Below, in pieces: positions 8,006 through 15,967 of a stretch of DNA of 64,000 bases. A program made the translations under genes and the position numbers. Below the pieces are notes generated by a model, which saw only the letters and a list, made by a program, of their open reading frames with translations, was not told the DNA's origin and did no database searches. This DNA comes from Chloroflexota bacterium (GTDB taxonomy: Bacteria; Chloroflexota; Anaerolineae; Promineifilales; Promineifilaceae). The DNA lies in assembly GCA_017993775.1 (NCBI GenBank), contig JAGOMA010000006.1, positions 62,001 to 126,000 on the forward strand, in the 5' to 3' direction. Within the stretch, counting starts at the first letter, position 1; each line of letters begins with the position of its first letter.

Positions 8006-10501
8006 TTAGGGGACGATGTGCAGCAAACCGCCGCCGCCGATCCATAACGCGCCAAAGGGGTCTACTTTCAGGGAGGCAATGGTATTGGTGAGCAGGCCAT
8101 CGGCAATTGTCATCCGGGTCCAATCGCTCCCATCGTCGGAGTAAAACAACCCGTTGGCCGTGCCGGCCCAGATACGGCCGTTTGGCGCAACCGCCAGTGT
8201 CGTCAGCCAATCCATATACTTTTCTTGCTGGAAATTGATCAGCACCTCAGGCTGCACGCCATCGTAGCGCACAATGCTCAAATTCGCGCCAACCAGCAGA
8301 TTCCCGGCGGTGTCCAGGGCCAGCGCCCGCACATAAGGATGCGGCAAGCTGTTTTTGTCCAACGCCAGCGTCACCTGGCCATCGGCATACCGGGCTACCC
8401 CGTTGTCCAGGGCTATCCACATCGTCTCGCCGTCGGCCAGCAGGGCCATGACTTCGTTGCTGGGCAGCCCTTCGGCGGTGGTGAGCTGCATGGCGGTGGA
8501 GCCGTCGGCATTTAAGACGATGATGCCCTTGCCTTTTTTGCCGAACCAGGCGCGGTTTTGGGCATCGACGGCCACGCTGTCGTAAGAGTAGATCGTGTCG
8601 AACGACTGCCATGCGCCGTTCTGGTAGCGGCTGGCGTTGCCGTTGGTCATGGCGATCCAGGCGGAGCCATCTGGCGCGAAGGCGATGTCTTGCCCCCAAT
8701 TGCCGCCTATTCCGGGGGTAGCTGCTTTGGTGTAGGTGGTCCAGAGCATGTCGGGGAAGGCGGGGTCCAGTGTCTGGATTCCGGCCGTTGTGCCCAGCCA
8801 CAAGAGGCCGTCTGGGGCGATGGCCAGGGCGTCCACGCTGTTGCTAAGCAGCATGTCGGTTTCATTGATGAAGGGCACGGCCGTTCCCGCCGTCTCATCA
8901 AACAGATAAACCCCTTTGTTGGTGCCAAACAACGGCCGTCCCTGCTCATCTAGCGTGAGGGCCAGAATGGCCTCGTTGTCCGGGGTGGGGAATTCAACCG
9001 CACATGCCTCGGTGCGCGGATCGAAGTGGCACAACCTGCCGCCGCCCATGGCGGCCTGCGCCAGCCACAACGTGCCGTCGGCGGCCAGTTCAATCTCGTT
9101 GATGTCTGCCAACACGTCATAGAAGGTCCATTGTCCGCCGCTATAGCGCATCAACCCGGTGGAGCCGCCGACCCACAACGTGCTGTCAGGGGCAAAGGCC
9201 AGCGAATAGGCGCGTTCATCGGGCATGCCGGAGGCGGCGTTGTGAATGGTCACCTGCCCGGCGCTGATTTGCGACAGGCCGTTGTACCCGGAGGCTACCC
9301 AGATGTCGCTGCCGTTGACGGCCGTGTCAAATACCTGATTCCAGGACAGGCCGTTGTCTTTGGTGTAGCGGACAAAATCGCCGGTGGTTAAATCCAGCAC
9401 GCCCAGCCCGCTGTAGCCAATGAGCAGCCGCCCATTGGCCTGATCACAAAACAAACGGTCGATCTGGCTGGTGGTGATGAAGCTGTCGGCTGGGGTGACC
9501 GGCGGCGCTTCCCATTCGCCTTTGTACGGGTCAAACTGGCTCAAGCCGGCCATTGTGCCAACAAGGACGCGCGGCTCGCCATTCGCTAATTTACAGGTGG
9601 TGATAGCGTAAGCGTTTACGTGGCTCATGCCTTGCAGCGGCGTGGCGGCGGAGAATCGCGGTGTGTAGGGGTCGGAATCGCCATCCAGCAGCCCCTGCCC
9701 GGTGGTCAGGTCCCAGGCGACCATGCCGCCGAGGGTGGCGGCGTAAGCCCAATCGCCCGCGACAACCAGGTCGCGCACGGTGTTGCTGTTGACGTAGCTG
9801 TACGAACCAGGTTCCAGGCTGGAGGTTGGCGGTGGGATGATGGGGTCGAAGAAGGTCACGGCCGTTAACAAACCCTCGAAATAAGGTTCCACCGCTGCCC
9901 ACTGTTCGGCCGGCGCGCCGATGAGCAAGGTGAACTGCTGCGTTGGCGTAACCATCAGCAGCGCCACGCGCCCCTGCATCGCTTTGCCATTGTTGTCGCC
10001 GGTAATGTCGGCCGCCAGACCGTTCAGCCCGGCCAGGGTAATGGGTTCTGCCGGTCCGACGGTCATGGGTGTGCCACTTTTAAGCAGCTCATACAGCGCT
10101 TCGTTGGTCGTTTCGGCGGTTAGGCCGCCCAGCAGCAGGACCATTGGCCCCACGTCGGGGTCCGCGCCGGGAGCGAGCATGTTGGTCATGCCGGAAAAGG
10201 CCGTGACTTCGTAATCGGGGATGGGCTGGTAGGTGAAGCCGCCTTCTTCGTTCCGCGCGGGTTCGCCTAGCGGAAGGGAAACGGCCGTTGGCGCGGCTGT
10301 GGTAGGTTGGGGAACGGCCGTTGCTGCTGGCGCTTTTGTGGGGTCAGCCGCCACGCTTGCGGAAATGGTGGCAGCTGAGACGGCCGTGGGTTGGGGAACG
10401 GCCGTTGCCTCTGCGGTTGGCTCCTCTTTGCCGCCGCACCCCATCAACCACACCAAACCTATGAGAAGAAAAATTAAACCAATGCGTCTAAAAATGAACA
10501 T
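8006..10501 (-). CDS. Beta-propeller lipoprotein (two-component-regulator-propeller type)
   Basis: This 831-residue protein starts at ATG 10499-10501, favoured by an upstream GGAG and by the lipoprotein signal (FIFRRIGLIFLL...WLMGC). A Thr/Ala/Pro linker with two TAVPQPT blocks follows. Residues about 80-240 look like a separate small domain. From about 250 on there are many repeats of the LWxGTxxGL/IWxxxxNG kind (LWLGTTAGIQTLDP, IWAGTANGLFYSDDGSDW), the signature of reg_prop seven-bladed propellers. No kinase or output domain follows, so unlike HTCS sensors this is a free-standing surface propeller, probably for ligand or protein binding. Confidence 0.82.
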   Translation of the reverse strand: MFIFRRIGLIFLLIGLVWLMGCGGKEEPTAEATAVPQPTAVSAATISASVAADPTKAPAATAVPQPTTAAPTAVSLPLGEPARNEEGGFTYQPIPDYEVTAFSGMTNMLAPGADPDVGPMVLLLGGLTAETTNEALYELLKSGTPMTVGPAEPITLAGLNGLAADITGDNNGKAMQGRVALLMVTPTQQFTLLIGAPAEQWAAVEPYFEGLLTAVTFFDPIIPPPTSSLEPGSYSYVNSNTVRDLVVAGDWAYAATLGGMVAWDLTTGQGLLDGDSDPYTPRFSAATPLQGMSHVNAYAITTCKLANGEPRVLVGTMAGLSQFDPYKGEWEAPPVTPADSFITTSQIDRLFCDQANGRLLIGYSGLGVLDLTTGDFVRYTKDNGLSWNQVFDTAVNGSDIWVASGYNGLSQISAGQVTIHNAASGMPDERAYSLAFAPDSTLWVGGSTGLMRYSGGQWTFYDVLADINEIELAADGTLWLAQAAMGGGRLCHFDPRTEACAVEFPTPDNEAILALTLDEQGRPLFGTNKGVYLFDETAGTAVPFINETDMLLSNSVDALAIAPDGLLWLGTTAGIQTLDPAFPDMLWTTYTKAATPGIGGNWGQDIAFAPDGSAWIAMTNGNASRYQNGAWQSFDTIYSYDSVAVDAQNRAWFGKKGKGIIVLNADGSTAMQLTTAEGLPSNEVMALLADGETMWIALDNGVARYADGQVTLALDKNSLPHPYVRALALDTAGNLLVGANLSIVRYDGVQPEVLINFQQEKYMDWLTTLAVAPNGRIWAGTANGLFYSDDGSDWTRMTIADGLLTNTIASLKVDPFGALWIGGGGLLHIVP

Positions 10502-10526
10502 GTTTGGCTCCATTGTGTGTGTGTGG

Positions 10527-10559
10527 AGATTGGTCCAATCTGCCAGATTGGACCAATCT
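10527..10559. repeat. AGATTGG-type double palindrome hairpin (perfect copy)
   Basis: AGATTGGTCCAATCT (10527-10541), spacer GCC, then AGATTGGACCAATCT (10545-10559). The two units are exact reverse complements, giving a 15-bp stem with a 3-nt loop. It lies 26 bp upstream of the propeller lipoprotein start, in its probable leader. Confidence 0.88.
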
Positions 10560-10680
10560 GCAAACCCCAACGATATTTACACACGAACCCTTTGGGCAAT
10601 CGCTGCGCCGCCGGTTGGCGCACTGAACATTTGGGAAAACCCAGCAGGTCGGCTGTGTCCGGTCTGGTTTTGGTAGCCGA

Positions 10681-12285
10681 TCACTTCGGCAGCGTCGGCA
10701 AGAACACTTCGTAGGCCGCCCGGTACAGGACCGAAAGACCCGTCGTTGTGCCCAGGCTCATGCCGGTGATGGTGTTGTTTTGCGCTGTGGTGCTGGTGGT
10801 GCGCAGCGCCTGACCCGCTGCCAGCGGCGCGGGCAGGGTGGCCGACCAGTTGCCGCTGGCGTTGGCGGTAACCACGGCCAGCGATTGCAGCGTTTCGGTG
10901 ATGGCGTCGGTGTCGTCTAAGAATAGCTCGACGATGCAGTTAGGACATGGGCTGGCGGCGCCGGCTGTGCCGGTAACGGCCGTGCCGTCTATGTTTGTCA
11001 CGGACGCCGGTTTAAAGTTGCGGAAGGCGTCGGGCAAACTTTTGGTGATCTGGATAGCGTCTTCTGGGCTGTTATTGCCTTCAATTTCCCCCCAGGGCGT
11101 CAACTTTTTAATCACATTGCCGCGCATTGTGTTGGCGTCGGACGTAGAAACCACCGGCGTGTCGTTGAGCGAAATAGCCGACAACCCCGGTTTAACGATG
11201 CGGTTGGTGGTGATCTGGTTAAACTCTGTGCCGCCCTGAAGGTAGATGCCGCGCCCGCAAACCCCAATTTCCGCATTGGCTGCATCCAGCCCAATTTTGT
11301 TGTTGCGGATAATGTGGTTGTCGCCGCTGACGCGGATGGTGTCGGCCTGAATGGTGGGAGGCAAAACGGCGATGCGTAATCCGGCAAAGGTATTGTTTTC
11401 GATGAGGTTGCCATTGCCGCTGATGCTGATGCCGCTGCCGCCCAACCAGTCCCACTGCAAACAGACCAGGTTGGGGTCGGTTTCTTTGTCGGGCACTGTG
11501 CCATTGGCAATGGTGCCGATGAAGTTGTTGGCGAAGGTGGTCGTGTTGCCGTTGATGGCCGCCGCTACGCCCGCCAGTCCGGTGAAAACGTTGTTCTGGA
11601 TGACGTTGTTGCTGATGCTGGCGGCGACCGAAATGCCGGTGTTGCCGCTGCCATCATCCTCACCGCCGCCGCGCAGGACAATGTTCGTCCCGTCATCGCT
11701 GAGGCCAAACCAGTTGTTCTCGATGATGTTGCTGCTGGAATTGACGTAGATGTGGGTTTTGAACATTTGGAAACCCAGCCCGCGAATTTCGTTGGCGTTT
11801 TCAATGGCCGTGGAGCCGAGTTTTAACCCGTCGTTTTGGCCGGTTCCCGCACCGACGAGGATGATTTTGGGACCGGTGGTGCGACCGCCGGGCTGGGTGC
11901 TGCCGTCGATGATGATGCTGCCGTTGAGGTAGCGCAATGTAGCCAGGTCGGTGGAGATGCCAATGAACTGGATTTTCCAGATTTGCAGGGTGCTGTTGTA
12001 GCCCTCTTCGGCGGTGGCGGGGATGTTGAAGGCGATGAGGACCGGTCTTTGATTCGTGGGCAGATTGCGCGCCTGAATGACGGCGCGGCGCAGGGTGCAG
12101 GGCTGGGTGGCGCAGGTGGTGCTGTTGCTGGTATCCAGGTCTTTGCCGCTGTTGACGGTGATGGTGGTGACGGGGGTGGTGTCGGGGGCGGCCACGGCCG
12201 TTTTCGGCCACAAATTAGACGAAAACAGGGCAAAGAGTACGGCCGTACCCATTACCCCAAACAACAAGGCGCGTATCGCTTTCAT
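10681..12285 (-). CDS. Secreted CSLREA-type right-handed beta-helix protein
   Basis: This 534-residue protein starts at ATG 12283-12285 with AGGAG 6 nt upstream, and has a classical signal peptide without a lipobox. Shortly after it, CATQPCTLRRAVIQARN matches the CSLREA motif found at the N-terminus of many bacterial surface proteins. Residues about 100-430 are a run of parallel beta-helix repeats (NVIQNNVFTGL, NLIENNTFAGL, HIIRNNKIGL). The C-terminus EVFLPTLPK resembles the tails of the two large secreted proteins at 29634-40896. I infer an extracellular adhesin or polysaccharide-binding protein; no catalytic residues stand out. Confidence 0.8.
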   Translation of the reverse strand: MKAIRALLFGVMGTAVLFALFSSNLWPKTAVAAPDTTPVTTITVNSGKDLDTSNSTTCATQPCTLRRAVIQARNLPTNQRPVLIAFNIPATAEEGYNSTLQIWKIQFIGISTDLATLRYLNGSIIIDGSTQPGGRTTGPKIILVGAGTGQNDGLKLGSTAIENANEIRGLGFQMFKTHIYVNSSSNIIENNWFGLSDDGTNIVLRGGGEDDGSGNTGISVAASISNNVIQNNVFTGLAGVAAAINGNTTTFANNFIGTIANGTVPDKETDPNLVCLQWDWLGGSGISISGNGNLIENNTFAGLRIAVLPPTIQADTIRVSGDNHIIRNNKIGLDAANAEIGVCGRGIYLQGGTEFNQITTNRIVKPGLSAISLNDTPVVSTSDANTMRGNVIKKLTPWGEIEGNNSPEDAIQITKSLPDAFRNFKPASVTNIDGTAVTGTAGAASPCPNCIVELFLDDTDAITETLQSLAVVTANASGNWSATLPAPLAAGQALRTTSTTAQNNTITGMSLGTTTGLSVLYRAAYEVFLPTLPK

Positions 12286-12426
12286 GAAAATCTCCTTTTT
12301 GGTTGTTGGCGGACGGTTGGCACACGTTGGGCGGCTCCCACCTGTGCAAAACGCCAATTGTTTAATCTGACTGGGTTTCTGAGGCCCAACAGATACGAAT
12401 AACGACTTTTGCAGTGTAGTTGTGCG

Positions 12427-12448
12427 TCGTCAAAAAATCGTCAAAGAA
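12427..12448. promoter_or_regulatory. Two tandem 11-bp direct repeats upstream of BTAD regulator
   Basis: TCGTCAAAAAA (12427-12437) is followed directly by TCGTCAAAGAA (12438-12448), identical in 10 of 11 positions. An 11-bp period is the spacing used by SARP/BTAD-type DNA-binding domains on their operators. It lies about 140 bp upstream of the divergent beta-helix gene and 226 bp upstream of the regulator. With only two units this could be chance. Confidence 0.35.
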
Positions 12449-12490
12449 AACGGCGGATCGCTTTCTCTACCTGTGCACTTTTTAGAAATA

Positions 12491-12580
12491 GGACGCGGAT
12501 TTTGGCGATGCGGCGGATAAACGCCGATTTTATACCGGTTTAGCCGCGAAAATCCGCTTTATCTGCGTTTATCTGCGTCC
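12491..12580. repeat. Intergenic inverted repeat, GGACGCGGAT type
   Basis: The left arm starts GGACGCGGATTTTGGCG; the right arm runs CGCGAAAATCCGC and ends ATCTGCGTCC. It is a second copy of the family at 1305-1395, imperfectly self-complementary and without an ORF. Confidence 0.68.
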
Positions 12581-12674
12581 CATTCATAAATCTGCCGACA
12601 GTGTGGCTTTGTGGTTCGCCGTGAAACCGGTAAAATCTTGCAAGTGTATCGGTTGTGGTAAGGTGTTACAGATA

Positions 12675-15600
12675 GTGATAGGTGTCCAAGCTTCGCTCAA
12701 AATCACGTTATTTGCCTCGTTCCAGGTTGCTCTAAACGGCCGTTCCGTCACCGATTTTGCCACCGACAAAGCCCGCGCCCTGTTGGCTTATCTGGCCGTA
12801 GAGCGCCAGCACCCCCACCGCCGCGAAAGCCTGGCCGCCCTGCTGTGGCCCGACCAGCCCGACGCCCGCGCCCGGCAAAATTTGCGCCAGGCGCTCTCCA
12901 ATTTGCGCCAGGCGCTGGGCGATACCGACGACACCCCAACCCCCTTCTTGTTGATCGACCGCCACGAAGTCCAATTAAATCCCCAGGCCGAAGTCTGGCT
13001 GGACGTGGCCGAATTTTCCGCTCTGGCCAACGCCTGTGATCATCATCGCCACCGCCAGATTGGCGAGTGCCTGCCCTGCTTGCAGCGGCAGGAAGCGCTG
13101 CTGGCGTTGTATCCCGGCGATTTTTTGGTCGGGTTTTCACTCAACGACAGCGCCGTATTTGAAGAGTGGGCGATGTTGAAGCGGGAATGGCTGCACTGCC
13201 AGGCGGTAGAAGCGCTGGCCCAATTGGCCGATTATTACGAGCGGCGCGGCGATATGGCCGCAGCCCGTCGTTTTGCGCAGCGGCAGGTGCGGCTGGAGCC
13301 GTGGCGCGAAGAAGCGCACCGCCAGTTGATGCGCTTGTTGGCTGCCGATGGCCAGCGCAGCGCGGCCCTGGCGCAGTTTGAAACCTGCCGCCGGGCATTG
13401 GCCCACGAGTTGGGCGTTGGGCCGACGGCCGAAACCATCAACCTGTATACGGCCGTCCGTGAAGGCGCTGCTTTGGCGGTGGCGGCCAAACATACGGCCG
13501 TTGCCGGGCTGCCCCAATCTCCCACGCCGTTTGTGGGGCGGGTGGCGGAAAGCGCGGAGCTGGCGGATTGGTTGGCCGACCCGGACGGCCGTCTCATTAC
13601 CCTGGTGGGGCCGGGCGGTATTGGCAAAACCCGGTTAGCCATGCAAGCCGCCGAGGCTCAGATGGGGCTGTACCCGGACGGCGTGTATTGGATCGGGTTG
13701 GCGGCCGTCCACGCCGCCGCATTGATCATTCCCACCATCGCCCAGGCTGTGGGGCTGGCGTTGTATGGCAAGGAGCCGCCGGAAAGCCAACTGCTGGCCT
13801 TTTTACGTGAAAAACGGGCCTTGTTGGCGCTGGACAATGTGGAACACTTGCCGGAAGCGGCGGGGGTGATTGCCGCTGTGCTGCAGCAGGCGCCGCATGT
13901 GACCGTGATGGTTACATCCCGCGAGCGGCTGGCTTTGCGCGAGGAGTGGTTGTTTGCCGTGGAAGGGCTGGCGTTTGTAGCGACGGCCGTTGCCGCCAAC
14001 GCCACTCCTCATGAAGCGGCGCAGTTGTTTGTGCAAAGTGTGCGGCGCGCAGACCGTAAATTTGCGCCCACGCCAACCGATTGGACGGCCGTGGCCGATA
14101 TTTGCCGACTGGTGGAGGGGATGCCGCTGGCCTTAGAGTTGGCGGCGGCCTGGGTTCCTGATCTTAGCTGCGCCGACATTGCCCGCGGGTTGGCGGCTGA
14201 TAGTGAACTGCTGACCGCTTCGTGGCAGAATGCGCCGGAGCGGCAGCGCAGCGTGCAGGCGACGTTTGAGCATTCGTGGGCGCTGCTGTCGGAGGACGAG
14301 CGTTTGTTTTTTGCGCGGCTGGCCGTTTTTCGCGGCGGGTTTGCCGGGCAGGCGGCGGCGCCAGTGGCCGGGGTGGCGGCGACGGCGCTGGCGCAGTTGG
14401 CGGCTAAATCGTTGGTGCGGCGGGTGGGCAACGGCCGTTACCAACTCCACGAACTTCTGCGCCAGTTTGGAGCCATCAAACTGGCAGCGTTGGTCGGAGA
14501 AACAGAGACGGTGGCTGCGCAACATGCAAACCATTACCTCGGTTTTCTAGCCGGGCAGGAACCTGCGCTGAAAGGCGCGGGCCAGGAAGAGGCGCTGGCC
14601 GCTATCTACCGCGATATTGCCAATGTGCGCCAGGCGTGGGATTGGGCAGTGGATGAGACGGCTGGACATAATTTGGCGGCGGCTGATTTGCTCCATACTG
14701 CTCTGGAAGCGCTTTTCCTGTTTTACGCGCTGCGCAGTTGGTACCAGGAAGGGGCAGGGGTGTTTGCGCGGGCGGAAACGGCCGTGTCCCCGGCCATTCC
14801 CAACGACCTGCTGCTGCGCGGCGAACTGTTGGCGCGGCAGGCGCGCTGCCTGGAATTTACCGCGCCGCCCGAGGAGGCCATCACCCTCTACGAGGCAAGT
14901 TTGGCTTGTTTCCGTGCGATCGGGGCGGAGCAGGCGGCGGCTTTGCCGCTGTATGGGCTGGGCTACATGGCTCATATTCGCGGCGATTATGAAGCCTCGC
15001 GGCGTTATTTTATCGAAAGCCTGACACGCTATCAGGCGGCCGGTAACCGGTGGGGCATGGCCAATGTGCACAGCAGCTTGTGCCTGACGTTGCGGCGGCA
15101 AGGCGCGTTTGCGGATGCCGGCCGGGCGGGGCGTGAAAGTCTGGTCATTCGCCGTGAAATTGGAGATTGGCGGGGGATCGCGTCGTCGCAGAATAATTTG
15201 GGGCTGATTTATTGCGCCTTGGGCGAGTATGCGGCGGCTGAGGCGGCGCTGCAGGAGTCGGTTGCCATTTGTCGGGAAATTGGGCATACGGTGGGCGTGG
15301 CCAATGCCCTGACGAGCCTGTGCCATGTGTTTGTGGATGCCAAAGCGTATGCCCGCGCGGCCGAAATGCAGCGTGAAGCGCAGGATTTATACCGTGAAGT
15401 GGGGGATTTGTGGGGTGTGGCGATTGCGTACAACAATTTAGGCCAGATTGCGCTGGAAGACGGCCGTCCCATGCAGGCGCAAACGCTTTTGCAGCAAGCG
15501 GCGCAAATTTACCGGGGCCTGGGCATCCAATCCAGCCTGGCGCATACGTTGAGTAACTTGGGCAAGACCAGCTACGAGCTGGGCGATGTGGCTGGGGCTG

Positions 15601-15932
15601 TGCGGTATTTGACGGAAGGGCTGGAAGTGGCGGCCGAGATTGGCGACCGCCCGATTATGCTGGAATTGTTGACGCGGATGGCGGTGCTGGGCGCGGAGCA
15701 GATGCGCGACGGCCGTTCGCTTCTGATCATGGCGTTTGCTTTGCAGCAGCCGGAACTGTTTGCCGAAACACGCAGCGCGGCTGTGGCCCAATTTGCGGCA
15801 ATGCGGCAGGTGTTTACGGCAGAGGAAACGGCCGTGGGAGAATGGGAAGCCGGTCAATCCGATTTTCAGGCCATCACAATGATGGCGTTGGGCATGATGC
15901 GGCGGATGGCCGGGGGAGTTCGTGATTCGTAG
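12675..15932 (+). CDS. BTAD / NB-ARC ATPase / TPR transcriptional regulator (AfsR/SARP-like)
   Basis: This is about 1085 residues from a GTG at 12675; in-frame GTGs at 12603 and 12663 are possible starts. The N-terminus is a winged-helix OmpR/SARP-like domain (about 5-95, with ALLAYLAVER and LWPDQPDARARQNLRQALSNLR), then the helical BTAD region (about 100-250, LEPWREEAHRQLM...ELGVGPTAETINLY). A P-loop GPGGIGKTRL begins at residue 312, with LLALDNVEHL as Walker B and MPLALELAAAW in the NB-ARC lid. TPR repeats fill about 700-1050 (NNLGLIYCALGEYAAAEAAL, NNLGQIALEDGRPMQAQTLL). In this class ATP and ligand binding through the TPRs relieve inhibition of the DNA-binding domain. Targets are unknown. 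The 41511-45146 product is a paralog. Confidence 0.85.
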   Translation: MIGVQASLKITLFASFQVALNGRSVTDFATDKARALLAYLAVERQHPHRRESLAALLWPDQPDARARQNLRQALSNLRQALGDTDDTPTPFLLIDRHEVQLNPQAEVWLDVAEFSALANACDHHRHRQIGECLPCLQRQEALLALYPGDFLVGFSLNDSAVFEEWAMLKREWLHCQAVEALAQLADYYERRGDMAAARRFAQRQVRLEPWREEAHRQLMRLLAADGQRSAALAQFETCRRALAHELGVGPTAETINLYTAVREGAALAVAAKHTAVAGLPQSPTPFVGRVAESAELADWLADPDGRLITLVGPGGIGKTRLAMQAAEAQMGLYPDGVYWIGLAAVHAAALIIPTIAQAVGLALYGKEPPESQLLAFLREKRALLALDNVEHLPEAAGVIAAVLQQAPHVTVMVTSRERLALREEWLFAVEGLAFVATAVAANATPHEAAQLFVQSVRRADRKFAPTPTDWTAVADICRLVEGMPLALELAAAWVPDLSCADIARGLAADSELLTASWQNAPERQRSVQATFEHSWALLSEDERLFFARLAVFRGGFAGQAAAPVAGVAATALAQLAAKSLVRRVGNGRYQLHELLRQFGAIKLAALVGETETVAAQHANHYLGFLAGQEPALKGAGQEEALAAIYRDIANVRQAWDWAVDETAGHNLAAADLLHTALEALFLFYALRSWYQEGAGVFARAETAVSPAIPNDLLLRGELLARQARCLEFTAPPEEAITLYEASLACFRAIGAEQAAALPLYGLGYMAHIRGDYEASRRYFIESLTRYQAAGNRWGMANVHSSLCLTLRRQGAFADAGRAGRESLVIRREIGDWRGIASSQNNLGLIYCALGEYAAAEAALQESVAICREIGHTVGVANALTSLCHVFVDAKAYARAAEMQREAQDLYREVGDLWGVAIAYNNLGQIALEDGRPMQAQTLLQQAAQIYRGLGIQSSLAHTLSNLGKTSYELGDVAGAVRYLTEGLEVAAEIGDRPIMLELLTRMAVLGAEQMRDGRSLLIMAFALQQPELFAETRSAAVAQFAAMRQVFTAEETAVGEWEAGQSDFQAITMMALGMMRRMAGGVRDS

Positions 15933-15956
15933 TCCGTGAATCGTAGTCCGTGATTC
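15921..15956. repeat. 14-bp tandem repeat across a stop codon
   Basis: Units CGTGATTCGTAGTC (15921-15934), CGTGAATCGTAGTC (15935-15948) and a partial CGTGATTC (15949-15956) are in tandem. The TAG stop of the BTAD regulator lies inside the first unit. It fills most of the short gap to the convergent glucoamylase stop. Confidence 0.8.
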
Positions 15957-15967
15957 AAAAGGGGCGG

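Larger units (their letters stand above)
12286..12674. other. Divergent intergenic region with two repeat types
   Basis: This gap of about 390 bp separates the beta-helix gene (minus) from the BTAD regulator (plus). It holds a pair of 11-bp direct repeats (12427-12448) and a GGACGCGGAT-type inverted repeat (12491-12580), listed separately. I see no convincing gene or sigma-70 promoter in the rest. Confidence 0.6.

Noticed and set aside
12603..12674. N-terminal extension of the BTAD regulator from GTG 12603
   Set aside because: The extra 24 residues (Cys/Lys/Val-rich) do not match the start of the paralog, which begins directly with the winged helix.
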